Shown here: piece after piece, positions 40,679 to 50,556 of the stretch | Numbering within the stretch: the first letter of the stretch is position 1 | Layout of the letters: each line of letters starts with the position of its first letter | Assembly (NCBI RefSeq): GCF_001722335.1 | Contig: NZ_MIHA01000014.1 | Span: 1 to 64,000 of the forward strand | DNA: 64,000 bases | Direction: 5' to 3' | Source of the DNA: Mycolicibacterium flavescens | Lineage (GTDB): Bacteria; Actinomycetota; Actinomycetes; Mycobacteriales; Mycobacteriaceae | Notes under the pieces: generated by a model | What the model was told of the DNA's origin: nothing | Seen by the model: the letters and a program-made list of their open reading frames with translations, nothing else | The model's database searches: none | Position numbers and translations under genes: made by a program

Positions 40679-42072
40679 CCGACGTGGCGGGGTGGTTCGG
40701 CCTGAGGTTCACGACCGGGCACGCGATCTGGGCGGCGGTGCTGATCCCGGCCGTGATTCTGCTGTTCGGTCGCCTCGACCTGCTGTGGCTGGGCATCACG
40801 CTGGCGGTGCTGATCGCGCTGGGGTCGGTGGTGACCGTGCGCGGCCGTCGGATCACCGGGTGGGTGGCCGCGGTGTTCGCCTGGCGGCGACGGCACCGCA
40901 ACGTGCCCGACCGGCCGTCCGAGCCGGCGGTCGGAGCCACCGTGATGCCGGGCGACCACGTCGCGGTGCGCTGGCACGACGACCATCTGGTGGCCGGCAT
41001 CGAACTGGTCCCGCGGCCGTTCACCCCGACGGTCATCGTCAACGGTGAGGCGTTCACCGACGACGTCGTCGACACCCGACTCGTCGAACAGCTGATCGCC
41101 GCGCACTGCCCCGATCTGGAGGCCGACGTCGTGTCGGCCGGCTACCGCGTCGGCAAAACCGCTCCGGCCACCCTGATTTCGCTCTACGAGCAGGTGATCG
41201 GGCCGTATCCGGCGCCGGCCAACCGCCGCACCTGGATCGTGCTGCGCGCCGAACCCGAGAGCACCCGCCGGTCGTCGCTGCGCCGCGAGGCCGGTGTCGC
41301 CGGGTTGGCGCGCTACCTGGTGGCCTCCGCGACACGGATCGCAGATCAACTGGCCAGCAACGGAATCGATGCACGCCCGCTGCGCAGTTTCGACGATCTC
41401 GACCGCGCCACCGAGATCAGCTTCGAACGCGAGACGTGGTCGGCGATCAAGGGGCGCAGCACGTTCACCGCCGCCTACAGTGCGCCCGGCGGGCCGGACG
41501 TGTGGTGGTCGGCGCGGGCGGACCACACGATCACCCGGGTCCGGGTGCGGCCCGGGACCGCGCCCACCTCGACGGTGTTGTTGACCACTTTGGCGAATCC
41601 GACGACACCGCGCGGGTTTTCGTGTCTGTTCGGAGGGCAGCGGGCGGCGCTGCACGGCATCAGCCCGGTCAACGACCGGCACTACGAACTGCCGATCGGG
41701 TCGGCGGGCGTACTCGTCGGGGAGACCGCGGACCGCTACCCGGTGTACCTGCCGTTCGACGACGTCGACGTCAGCATCAACCTCGGCGATGCCCGGCTGT
41801 TCACCCAGTTCATCGTGCGGTCGGCGGCCGCGGGCGCCGTCATCACGCTGCTGCCGCAGTTCTCCGAGTTCGCGGGATACGTCAATGCACGGATCGGGCA
41901 GGTGGCCAAGGTGGCGTGGCCGACCGCGACGACGTATCTGGGACCGCACCCGGGTGTCGGGCGGGTTGTGCTGCGGCACAACTTCATCGACACGCCGCGC
42001 CATCGGCAGTTGCCGATCCGGCTGATCAATCCGCGCGAGGAAAGCCGCTATCAGATGGCGCTCGAAGGCTGA
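40675..42072 (+). CDS. eccE1: ESX-1 type VII secretion protein EccE
   Basis: A 465-residue membrane component of the ESX-1 channel. Two N-terminal transmembrane helices (residues ~15-58, AIWAAVLIPAVILLFG and LWLGITLAVLIALG) are followed by a soluble domain of ~390 residues. Its place directly after mycP1 with an ATGA overlap and before espB matches Rv3882c. It stabilises the periphery of the EccB-EccC-EccD-EccE complex. Confidence 0.9.
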   Translation: MTDVAGWFGLRFTTGHAIWAAVLIPAVILLFGRLDLLWLGITLAVLIALGSVVTVRGRRITGWVAAVFAWRRRHRNVPDRPSEPAVGATVMPGDHVAVRWHDDHLVAGIELVPRPFTPTVIVNGEAFTDDVVDTRLVEQLIAAHCPDLEADVVSAGYRVGKTAPATLISLYEQVIGPYPAPANRRTWIVLRAEPESTRRSSLRREAGVAGLARYLVASATRIADQLASNGIDARPLRSFDDLDRATEISFERETWSAIKGRSTFTAAYSAPGGPDVWWSARADHTITRVRVRPGTAPTSTVLLTTLANPTTPRGFSCLFGGQRAALHGISPVNDRHYELPIGSAGVLVGETADRYPVYLPFDDVDVSINLGDARLFTQFIVRSAAAGAVITLLPQFSEFAGYVNARIGQVAKVAWPTATTYLGPHPGVGRVVLRHNFIDTPRHRQLPIRLINPREESRYQMALEG

Positions 42073-42108
42073 GAGGACGGGGGTGTAGTCATTTCTGGTG
42101 AGCAGCGA

Positions 42109-43638
42109 GTGGTGCCCGAATCGCTTGAACGGCAAGCGAAAGAGATGGACGACGGCCAACCGTGGCACAACCCCGCTGCCGAGGCCGTCCAGCCGCCGGA
42201 CGCGCTGCCGTCGTCCAGCGCCGCGGCGGCCAACCTCAACGCGAACGCCGAATCGCTGCTGGCGTTCCAGAATTGGGCCGAGGCGGAGAACAAGCGGATC
42301 GCCGAGATGCTGACGATCGCCGCGCAGGGGTACCGCAGGGTCGACGAGCAGTACGGGCAGGCGATGGACAACCCGGAGCGCAGGGCCGCGGTCGAAGCGA
42401 TCACGCTTCCCGCCCCGTCCACCCCGCCGGCCCCGACACCGACGCCCGTCGGTTCCCCGCAGGCCTTGGACGCGGGCGGCTACAGCGACGTCTACAAGAC
42501 GCAGGCCGATCTCACCTCCCCTGACGACGGCGCTTCGCTGAAGACGGCCATGCTGCAGTGGGCGCTGGCCTCGAAGCGGGCGGCCGACAAGACGCCCAGC
42601 CCGCCGCCGGGCGACTGGGAGGGCGAGGCCGCCGACGCCGCGTTCTCCCGGATGACCGAGTTCGCCGGGCATCTGCGCCAGCTGTCGGAAGCGTGGGAAG
42701 ACCTGGCCGAGGCGGCGGCCAAGATCCTTGAGGCCCACACCTCCGCGAAGTCACGGCACACCGAGATCCACGCCGAGTACCAGAAACTCGATGAGCTCCT
42801 CAAGAAGGCCGCCGCGGAGATCACCGCCGAGAACGCCGCCGCGGTGCAGCTGGCGATGGAGATGATCCGCAAGCGGATGGAGGTGCTGCAGCGCGAATCC
42901 GACGAGGTGCGTGAGCAGTACGCGAATTCCGCGACGTTCTCCCCGGTGCGTCCCGAGTTGCCCAAGGCCCGCGGTGCGGACAGCCCCACCACCGCCGGGG
43001 GCGGGGGCGGCAGCGACGGCGGGCAGCCGACCGGTGACCCGAAGGCGATGGCCGAGAAGATGGCGCAGTCCCTCGGTGGGCCGTCCGCGGGCGCGCCTGC
43101 GAAGGCCGCTGGTGGGGCGCCCGCGGGTGGTGGCGCGCCGTCCGGCGGCGGTGGTGGTTCCCCGTCCGGCGGCAGCGGCTCCGGTGGCGGCGCACCGTCC
43201 GGGGTGCCCGGCGGACCGGCCACCCCGAAGTTGCCGACCGACCCGTCGCTGCGTCCGGCGGCGGCCTCGGGTGCGGGTGGCGGCGCCGGCGGCGGGGCCG
43301 GCGGGGGCGCCGGCGGTGGCGGGATGCCGGCCACCCCGATGTCGGCTCCGGTGACGGCCGAGACGGTGGCACCCGCGCCGACGGTGCCGGCCGCCGCGTC
43401 CGCGGCTCCCGCACAGGGCGGTGGCGGCGGCGCGATGGGCGGTATGGGCGGCGGCATGGCGCCGATGGGTCACGGTGCGGGCGCGCAGCAGGGCAAGGAG
43501 AAGAAGCGCGACGCGCGGTTGGCGCCCGATGAGGATCTCTACGTCGAAGACCGGCCGTGGACGGAGGCGGTCATCGGTAACCGCCGTCGCCGAGAGGCCG
43601 GCAAGGGTGACAGCGGCGAGGGCGGTGACACCAGATGA
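42109..43638 (+). CDS. espB: ESX-1 secretion-associated protein EspB-like
   Basis: A 509-residue secreted protein. N-terminal helical hairpin modules resemble a PE-PPE fusion: the export signal is YRRVDEQYG (YxxxD) and the WxG motif is in DWEGEAADAAF. The helical part ends around residue 285, followed by a low-complexity Gly/Pro/Ala/Ser tail and a charged C-terminus, as in EspB, where MycP1 trims the tail. GTG start; the gene overlaps espL by 4 bases. It is the expected substrate of the neighbouring MycP1. Confidence 0.85.
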   Translation: MVPESLERQAKEMDDGQPWHNPAAEAVQPPDALPSSSAAAANLNANAESLLAFQNWAEAENKRIAEMLTIAAQGYRRVDEQYGQAMDNPERRAAVEAITLPAPSTPPAPTPTPVGSPQALDAGGYSDVYKTQADLTSPDDGASLKTAMLQWALASKRAADKTPSPPPGDWEGEAADAAFSRMTEFAGHLRQLSEAWEDLAEAAAKILEAHTSAKSRHTEIHAEYQKLDELLKKAAAEITAENAAAVQLAMEMIRKRMEVLQRESDEVREQYANSATFSPVRPELPKARGADSPTTAGGGGGSDGGQPTGDPKAMAEKMAQSLGGPSAGAPAKAAGGAPAGGGAPSGGGGGSPSGGSGSGGGAPSGVPGGPATPKLPTDPSLRPAAASGAGGGAGGGAGGGAGGGGMPATPMSAPVTAETVAPAPTVPAAASAAPAQGGGGGAMGGMGGGMAPMGHGAGAQQGKEKKRDARLAPDEDLYVEDRPWTEAVIGNRRRREAGKGDSGEGGDTR

Positions 43639-43973
43639 GCGAGGACATGCATCCCGAGGTGGCCGCCGTGTTGCGGCAGGCCCAGCGGCTGCAGTCGGTC
43701 ATGGACGATCAGCTGCACCGGATGAACACCCAGACATTCACCGCCACAGATGAATCCGAGACCGTCGAGGTGACGCTGAACGGTCACCACCACCTCATCG
43801 GGGCGTTCATCGAGGACGGCCTGCTGCGGCTCGGGGTCGAGACGGTCCAGCAGCGACTCAACGAGGCACTGCAGAACGCGCTCGCCGCGGCGAGCGCCTC
43901 CATCGAGGCCGACCGCGAGCGCATCGACGCCGTCGTCGCCCAGATCACCGACCTTCCTCGCGAAAGCGGTTAA
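43635..43973 (+). CDS. espL: ESX-1 associated protein EspL, YbaB/EbfC-like
   Basis: A 112-residue protein of the YbaB-like fold: helix, short beta sheet (ESETVEVTLNGHHHLIGAFIEDG), helix. Corresponds to Rv3880c, a cytosolic factor needed for stable EspB-type substrates in M. tuberculosis. The ATG overlaps the espB stop. espK, which follows espL in M. tuberculosis, is absent. Confidence 0.83.
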   Translation: MSEDMHPEVAAVLRQAQRLQSVMDDQLHRMNTQTFTATDESETVEVTLNGHHHLIGAFIEDGLLRLGVETVQQRLNEALQNALAAASASIEADRERIDAVVAQITDLPRESG

Positions 43974-44464
43974 CGCACCCCTTCTTTCGCGTACACCACC
44001 CTCAACACGTGGGCCACCTCCGGCCCCATCACGGTCTCGGCCAGCTCGCAGAAGGTGGCGACGAAGTGCGGCCCGTGCGGGGGCGGCACCGCGCTGAGGT
44101 GGTGCGCGATCTCGTGCAGGATCACCAGTTCGCGTAGCGCCCACCGGCTGTGGGCTTCGGGAACCGCGACGACCGCGCCTCCGTCGCTGAGCTCGTAGTG
44201 CGCGGCCGTCGCCCCGCGTCGAGCCCGGATGTGCAGGGGGCCGGCCCCCGGCCACCGCTGCCGCACCGCGGGCAGCGCGAGCACGTCGTCGACATAGCGT
44301 TGCACCGAGTCGATCGAGGCGAACCGCGCCTCGGGCGGCAGGGTCAGCGAGGTGCCGAAGAACTCGACGGCGCGCGAACCGCGCTCGGCGGCGCGGTCGA
44401 ACAGGACACGCACGAACTCCTCGGCCGCGTAGACCTTGGCCCGCTGCGTGTCTCGTCGGCTCAC
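43970..44464 (-). CDS. TIGR04338-type putative zinc metallohydrolase
   Basis: A 164-residue protein with a HEIAHH metallopeptidase-type motif in LVILHEIAHHLSAVPPPHGPHF, where the third ligand could be the later His. Residues 1-90 are mostly helix and hydrophobic sheet. The GTG start overlaps the DUF2786 gene stop by 4 bases, so the two are coupled. It is convergent with espL. Function unknown. Confidence 0.75.
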   Translation of the reverse strand: MSRRDTQRAKVYAAEEFVRVLFDRAAERGSRAVEFFGTSLTLPPEARFASIDSVQRYVDDVLALPAVRQRWPGAGPLHIRARRGATAAHYELSDGGAVVAVPEAHSRWALRELVILHEIAHHLSAVPPPHGPHFVATFCELAETVMGPEVAHVLRVVYAKEGVR

Positions 44465-45228
44465 GTGGTGCGGCGGCGCCGACCTGTCAGTGCCGACCGG
44501 GCGCCCGCCAGTTCGGTGCTGGGGCCGAGCTTGGCTTGCCGTCCCGCGCGATCACCCGCGCGCCGCGCGGCGGAGGAGTAGCCCGCCGTCGCGCTGGTGG
44601 CCCGCCAGGTACCCCTGGCCTCGGACGTCTGCCGGTAGAAGTCACGCAGCTCGAGATCCTTGTCGCGCAACGCGATTGCCGTACCGGGCTGCGAGTCGGC
44701 GCCTGCGGTGGCTGCCTGCCGGGCCTCTTCGCGGGCCTGGGCGAGCCGCTGGCCGATGCGGGCACCGAACGCCAGCTGGAAGTTGATCCGCGCCGTGATC
44801 GTCGGGGTGGGGCGGTGGGCACCCGAGGCGATGTACGCCTCGGAGGCCCGCACCATCTGCATCACCAGGCTGGCGTACAGCGCGTGGCTGGCGTCGATGT
44901 CCTCGGCGAAGCCGTAGGCGTAGACGAAGGTCGAGTTCGACGCCACGTCGCATTTGACGTCGTTGGCGAGCGCGATCACGGTGAACAGCTGGACATAGGT
45001 GCGCAGTCCCCTGGTGCCGGCGTTACCGATCGTGATGGTGCGCTGAACGGGCATCTGCGATTTGGTGCGCTGCTCCGAATGTGACCGGGCCACAGCGAGA
45101 TCGATGGACGTCGCGGTGGCCAGCCGCTGCGCTGCCGCCATGAAGGCGTCCGCCTCGTGCGGATTGTCGGTGCCCTCGGCCTGGCGCAGCAGCGCCGCGA
45201 TGCGCGCCAGCATCTTGTCGTCACTCAT
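44461..45228 (-). CDS. DUF2786 domain protein
   Basis: A 255-residue protein whose first ~40 residues (MLARIAALLRQAEGTDNPHEADAFMAAAQRLA) match the DUF2786 domain. The rest is helical with an Arg-rich basic tail (RAGDRAGRQAKLGP...TGRRRRTT), suggesting nucleic-acid contact. Its partner downstream is the HEIAHH protein. Not characterised biochemically. Confidence 0.75.
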   Translation of the reverse strand: MSDDKMLARIAALLRQAEGTDNPHEADAFMAAAQRLATATSIDLAVARSHSEQRTKSQMPVQRTITIGNAGTRGLRTYVQLFTVIALANDVKCDVASNSTFVYAYGFAEDIDASHALYASLVMQMVRASEAYIASGAHRPTPTITARINFQLAFGARIGQRLAQAREEARQAATAGADSQPGTAIALRDKDLELRDFYRQTSEARGTWRATSATAGYSSAARRAGDRAGRQAKLGPSTELAGARSALTGRRRRTT

Positions 45229-45270
45229 ACCCGGTCCACTCCGTTGCCCTCATGCGAATCCACACTAGGG

Positions 45271-47111
<1,841 letters not shown>

Positions 47112-47172
47112 CTAGCGGGCAGGCACCTACACCAGCCTGTCGGTTGCGTTCCGCTTGTCGGAGGCAGTGATT

Positions 47173-48180
47173 ATGCTCGCCGCCATGACGGTCCTGACCC
47201 GCGAGGTCGATGACGGCAGCGCTGCAGACGCCTTTCTCGCCGATGCTCAGCAGTACCGCAGGGAACTGCTGGCGCACTGCTACCGGATGACGGGTTCACT
47301 GCATGACGCTGAGGATCTGGTCCAGGAAACCTATCTGCGTGCGTGGAAGTCGTACAACAACTTTCAGGGCAAATCGTCGGTGCGGACGTGGTTGTACCGG
47401 ATCGCCACCAACACCTGCCTGACGGCGCTGGACAGCCGCCAGCGCCGGCCGCTGCCGACGGGGTTGGGGGCGCCGAGTTCGGACCCGACCGATGACATCG
47501 TCGCGCGCGGTGAGGTGCCGTGGCTGGAGCCGCTGCCGGACGATTCGACGGACCCGTCGAACATCGTGGGCTCGCGGGAGTCGGTGCGGTTGGCGTTCGT
47601 CGCGGCGCTGCAACATCTCTCACCGCGCCAGCGCGCGGTGCTGGTGTTGCGGGAGGTGCTGCAGTGGAAGGCGGCTGAGGTCGCGGATGCCATCGGCTCG
47701 TCCACCGCGGCGGTCAACAGCTTGCTCCAGCGGGCCCGCGCGCAGCTCGACGAGGTCGGGCCCAGCCAGGACGACGGGCTGCAACTGCCGGACTCCGCGG
47801 AAGCGCAGGATCTGCTGACGCGCTACATCGATGCGTTCGAGAGCTACAACATCGAGCAGCTGGTCGAGTTGTTCACCGCGGACGCGGTCTGGGAGATGCC
47901 GCCGTTCGATGGTTGGTACCAGGGCCCGCAGGACATCGTGCTGTTGTCGAAGACGCACTGCCCGGCGCAGGGCCCTGGGGACATGCGGTTCCTGCGGACC
48001 ACCGCCAATGGTCAAACCGCTGCGGCGGTGTACCTGCTCAACAGGGAGACGGGTGTATTCGAGCCGCTGCAGTTGCACGTGCTGGCCATTGGCAGTGACG
48101 GGATCAACCATGTGGTGGCGTTCCACATGACGAGCTTCGAGAAGTGGGGCCTACCCGACACTCTTCCAGTGGCCACTTAA
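47173..48180 (+). CDS. sigG: ECF RNA polymerase sigma factor SigG
   Basis: A 335-residue ECF sigma factor. Region 2 is LAHCYRMTGSLHDAEDLVQETYLRAWKSYNNF; region 4 is LSPRQRAVLVLREVLQWKAAEVADAIGSSTAAVNSLLQRARAQL. A SnoaL/NTF2-like domain follows (residues ~210-335), as in SigG and related C-terminally extended ECFs, which often work without a separate anti-sigma. GGAGG (47160-47164) is best spaced for the ATG at 47173. The last four codons and the stop lie inside a 53-bp repeat (48168-48220). Corresponds to Rv0182c. Confidence 0.92.
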   Translation: MLAAMTVLTREVDDGSAADAFLADAQQYRRELLAHCYRMTGSLHDAEDLVQETYLRAWKSYNNFQGKSSVRTWLYRIATNTCLTALDSRQRRPLPTGLGAPSSDPTDDIVARGEVPWLEPLPDDSTDPSNIVGSRESVRLAFVAALQHLSPRQRAVLVLREVLQWKAAEVADAIGSSTAAVNSLLQRARAQLDEVGPSQDDGLQLPDSAEAQDLLTRYIDAFESYNIEQLVELFTADAVWEMPPFDGWYQGPQDIVLLSKTHCPAQGPGDMRFLRTTANGQTAAAVYLLNRETGVFEPLQLHVLAIGSDGINHVVAFHMTSFEKWGLPDTLPVAT

Positions 48181-48220
48181 GCAGCGTCAACCCGCAAAAC
48201 CCGCGCGACAACTGGCCACT
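48168..48220 (-). repeat. 53-bp spaced inverted repeat, copy 2
   Basis: AGTGGCCACTT (48168-48178) and AACTGGCCACT (48210-48220), 31-bp loop. It overlaps the last codons and the TAA of sigG. Read on the minus strand it keeps an open frame ending Ala-Ala-stop, as in copies 3 and 4. Confidence 0.85.
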
Positions 48221-48251
48221 CGCGAGAATTGGGCTTGCCCAACCCCCCGCC

Positions 48252-48304
48252 AGTGGCCACTTACGCAGCAAGATCCTCCAGAATTTGCGCGACAACTGGC
48301 CACT
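48252..48304 (-). repeat. 53-bp spaced inverted repeat, copy 3
   Basis: AGTGGCCACTT (48252-48262) and AACTGGCCACT (48294-48304). It forms the 3' end of the DUF559 gene: the frame reads EWPVVAQILEDLAA, then the TAA falls within the left arm. It lies 31 bp from copy 2. Confidence 0.85.
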
Positions 48305-49142
48305 CGGCGCCGGCCTGATGCAGCGCCTGGCACACCCGCATCAGGATCACATGCGGCCTGAACCGCAGCATCTCAGCACTGACCCGGATGATCAGCCAGC
48401 CGCGTGCCTGCAACTGTGCTTGCCGCTCGATGTCCTTGGCCCGGATGAACGGGTCCGTCCAATGCTGGGCGCCGTCGTACTCGACGCCGACCTTGAACTC
48501 CTCGTAACCCATGTCGATCCGCCAGATGTCCACGCAGATCTGCGTCTGCGGTCTCGGCAACCCGCCCTCGATCAGCACCAGCCGCGTTCGCGTCTCCTGC
48601 GGCGACTCCGCACCGGTGTCCATCACCGCCAACGCGCGGCGCAACTGCACCAACCCTCGAACCCCCGGGTGGTCCTCGATCACGTTCCCCACAGCCGCCG
48701 GGGCCAGGCCGGTGGCGCGTCCGAGGGCATCCAGCCGCGTGACCGCTTCGACGTAAGGTCCCCACCGACCCAGGTCGAACGCCGTGCGTGCCGGCGTCGT
48801 CAGCTTGATGCCCCGCGCCGACGTCACTTCGTGGTCCAACAACTCATCGCGGTGGATCAGAATCCCGCGAGTCGGCTTGCCGTTGCGGCGGAACATCTCG
48901 GCGGGCAGGTGCTTGTCGATCCACTCGGTCTCGTACAACGCCGCCGCGGACAGACCGCCCATCGTCGCCTGCCGTCCCGACCACAGCCATGCCGCGACCG
49001 CCCTGCTGCTCGCAGTCAGCTCCGCGTCCTTCGACAGGTAGACGTCGCGGTAGATGCGGTCGTTTCGACTCAGCAGTGTGCGTGGCCCGAACAGCCTGCT
49101 CGTCAACGCCTCAGTCCCCAGAAACGGCTGGTCGCTTCTCAT
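48261..49142 (-). CDS. DUF559 (Vsr-like PD-(D/E)XK) nuclease-domain protein
   Basis: A 293-residue protein. The C-terminal DUF559 domain, related to Vsr and other PD-(D/E)XK nucleases, has GVEYDGAQHWTD as likely catalytic acidic site and ERQAQLQARGWLIIRVSAEML. The N-terminal ~180 residues resemble the AbiEi-like antitoxin-type winged-helix part (LTTPARTAFDLGRW). The ATG start is followed by MRSDQPFLGTEAL. Copies of the 53-bp repeat flank it: copy 3 is its 3' end and copy 4 lies 73 bp before its start. Such genes are numerous in mycobacteria and have no assigned function. Confidence 0.78.
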   Translation of the reverse strand: MRSDQPFLGTEALTSRLFGPRTLLSRNDRIYRDVYLSKDAELTASSRAVAAWLWSGRQATMGGLSAAALYETEWIDKHLPAEMFRRNGKPTRGILIHRDELLDHEVTSARGIKLTTPARTAFDLGRWGPYVEAVTRLDALGRATGLAPAAVGNVIEDHPGVRGLVQLRRALAVMDTGAESPQETRTRLVLIEGGLPRPQTQICVDIWRIDMGYEEFKVGVEYDGAQHWTDPFIRAKDIERQAQLQARGWLIIRVSAEMLRFRPHVILMRVCQALHQAGAEWPVVAQILEDLAA

Positions 49143-49215
49143 GGATCGACCGTCGCCGCCGGCACCGACAACTCCGCCCGACGAGCCAACAGTTATCCAC
49201 AGGGCTAGGACGCCG

Positions 49216-49268
49216 AGTGGCCACTTATGCAGCGCGATCCCGCGAAACCCGCGCGATAACTGGCCACT
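49216..49268 (-). repeat. 53-bp spaced inverted repeat, copy 4
   Basis: AGTGGCCACTT (49216-49226) and AACTGGCCACT (49258-49268). On the minus strand it begins 10 bases after the marR stop and reads EWPVIARVSRDRAA-stop in the same frame as the DUF559 gene end. Confidence 0.85.
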
Positions 49269-49278
49269 CGGCCAAAAG

Positions 49279-49725
49279 TCAGCCGGCCAACCGTCCGAGC
49301 ATCGCGTCCAGCACCTCTCCGAACGCCTCCAACTGCGTCGGCGACAGACCCTCGAACACCGTCGTCCGCACCAACTCGACGTGCCCCGCCGCCGCCTTCT
49401 CCAAGGTGGTGCGGCCGCCGTCGGTCAGCGAGACACTCGCTCCGCGGCGGTCGTCGCCGCTGTCCCGACGCTGCACCAGGCCGCGGCCGCGCATCCGGCG
49501 GATCTGGTGCGACAGCCGGCTCTGCTCCCACCCGAGCGTGTCGGCCAGCTCGTTGACCCGCTGCTCGCCGCGTTCGGACAGCGCGACCAGCACGTCGTAG
49601 TCTGCCAGCGACAGCTCGCAGTCCTGCTGAAGTTGTCGGTGCATCGCGGTCTGCAGCAGGCTCGTCGCCGCCAGATACTTCCGCCACACCTGCTGCTGCT
49701 GCGCCGTCAACCACACGGAATACAT
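49279..49725 (-). CDS. MarR-family transcriptional regulator
   Basis: A 148-residue MarR protein: winged helix with ADYDVLVALSERGEQRVNELADTLGWEQSRLSHQIRRM and the wing DDRRGASVSLTDGG. It is divergent from the pirin gene, with a palindrome directly at its start, so it probably controls the pirin/beta-propeller operon and itself. MarR proteins near pirins often respond to phenolic or oxidative signals. Confidence 0.88.
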   Translation of the reverse strand: MYSVWLTAQQQQVWRKYLAATSLLQTAMHRQLQQDCELSLADYDVLVALSERGEQRVNELADTLGWEQSRLSHQIRRMRGRGLVQRRDSGDDRRGASVSLTDGGRTTLEKAAAGHVELVRTTVFEGLSPTQLEAFGEVLDAMLGRLAG

Positions 49726-49745
49726 GACACATCATCTATGTTGTC
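49726..49745. promoter_or_regulatory. Candidate MarR operator
   Basis: GACACAT-CATCT-ATGTTGTC is an inverted repeat with one unmatched base, placed immediately upstream of the marR start codon and 50 bp before the pirin ATG. Confidence 0.55.
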
Positions 49746-49794
49746 GCGTCCAGTAGCCGCCCTTAGGCTGGGCCCTCAGAGCGAGAGGTACGCC

Positions 49795-50556
49795 ATGACC
49801 GCCCCCACCATCGACATCCGCCGCGCCGACGAGCGCGCGAAGACCACTATCGACTGGCTGGACTCCAAGCATTCGTTCTCGTTCGGCAGCCACTACGAAC
49901 CCGAGAACACCCACCACGGTCTGCTGCTGGTCAACAACGACGACATCGTGACACCCGGGCAAGGCTTCGACACCCATCCGCACCGCGACATGGAAATCGT
50001 GACGTGGGTGCTGCGCGGTTCGCTGGTGCATCAGGACTCCACCGGACACTCCGGAGTCATCTATCCCGGTCTGGCGCAACGAATGTCGGCCGGTCGCGGC
50101 ATCTTGCACTCGGAGAAGAACGACTCCTGGACGCTGACCGGTGAGCAATCCCATTCCGAGCCGGTGCATTTCGTGCAGATGTGGGTGGTGCCCGACGAGT
50201 CGGGAATCGATCCTGGCTATCAGCAACTCGAAATCGACGACGAGCTGCTGCGCGGCGGCCTGGTGACCATCGCGTCGGGCATGCCCGAGCACCGCGACCA
50301 AGCCGCGATCGCCATCCGCAACAAGTACGCCGCGCTGCACGGCGCCCGACTGCAGGCCGGTGACAGCGTCGCGTTGCCCGACGCGCCGTATCTGCACCTG
50401 TTCGTTCCCCGCGGCGAGGTCACGCTCGAGGGTGCCGGCGTGCTGCACCAGGGCGACGCCGTGCGGTTCACCGCATCGGGCGGGCAGCGCGTCACCGCGA
50501 CCGAGTCAGCCGAGATCCTGGTCTGGGAGATGCATGCGAGTCTTGCTGCGGCGTAA
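49795..50556 (+). CDS. Pirin family protein
   Basis: A 253-residue bicupin. Metal ligands of the N-terminal cupin are seen in FDTHPHRDMEIVTWVLRG and HQDSTGHSGV, then EKNDSWTLTG with the fourth acid. Bacterial pirins can act as quercetin dioxygenases or redox cofactors. GAGAGG precedes the ATG. It is the first gene of an operon with the exported beta-propeller gene, whose start overlaps its end by 23 bases. Confidence 0.9.
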   Translation: MTAPTIDIRRADERAKTTIDWLDSKHSFSFGSHYEPENTHHGLLLVNNDDIVTPGQGFDTHPHRDMEIVTWVLRGSLVHQDSTGHSGVIYPGLAQRMSAGRGILHSEKNDSWTLTGEQSHSEPVHFVQMWVVPDESGIDPGYQQLEIDDELLRGGLVTIASGMPEHRDQAAIAIRNKYAALHGARLQAGDSVALPDAPYLHLFVPRGEVTLEGAGVLHQGDAVRFTASGGQRVTATESAEILVWEMHASLAAA

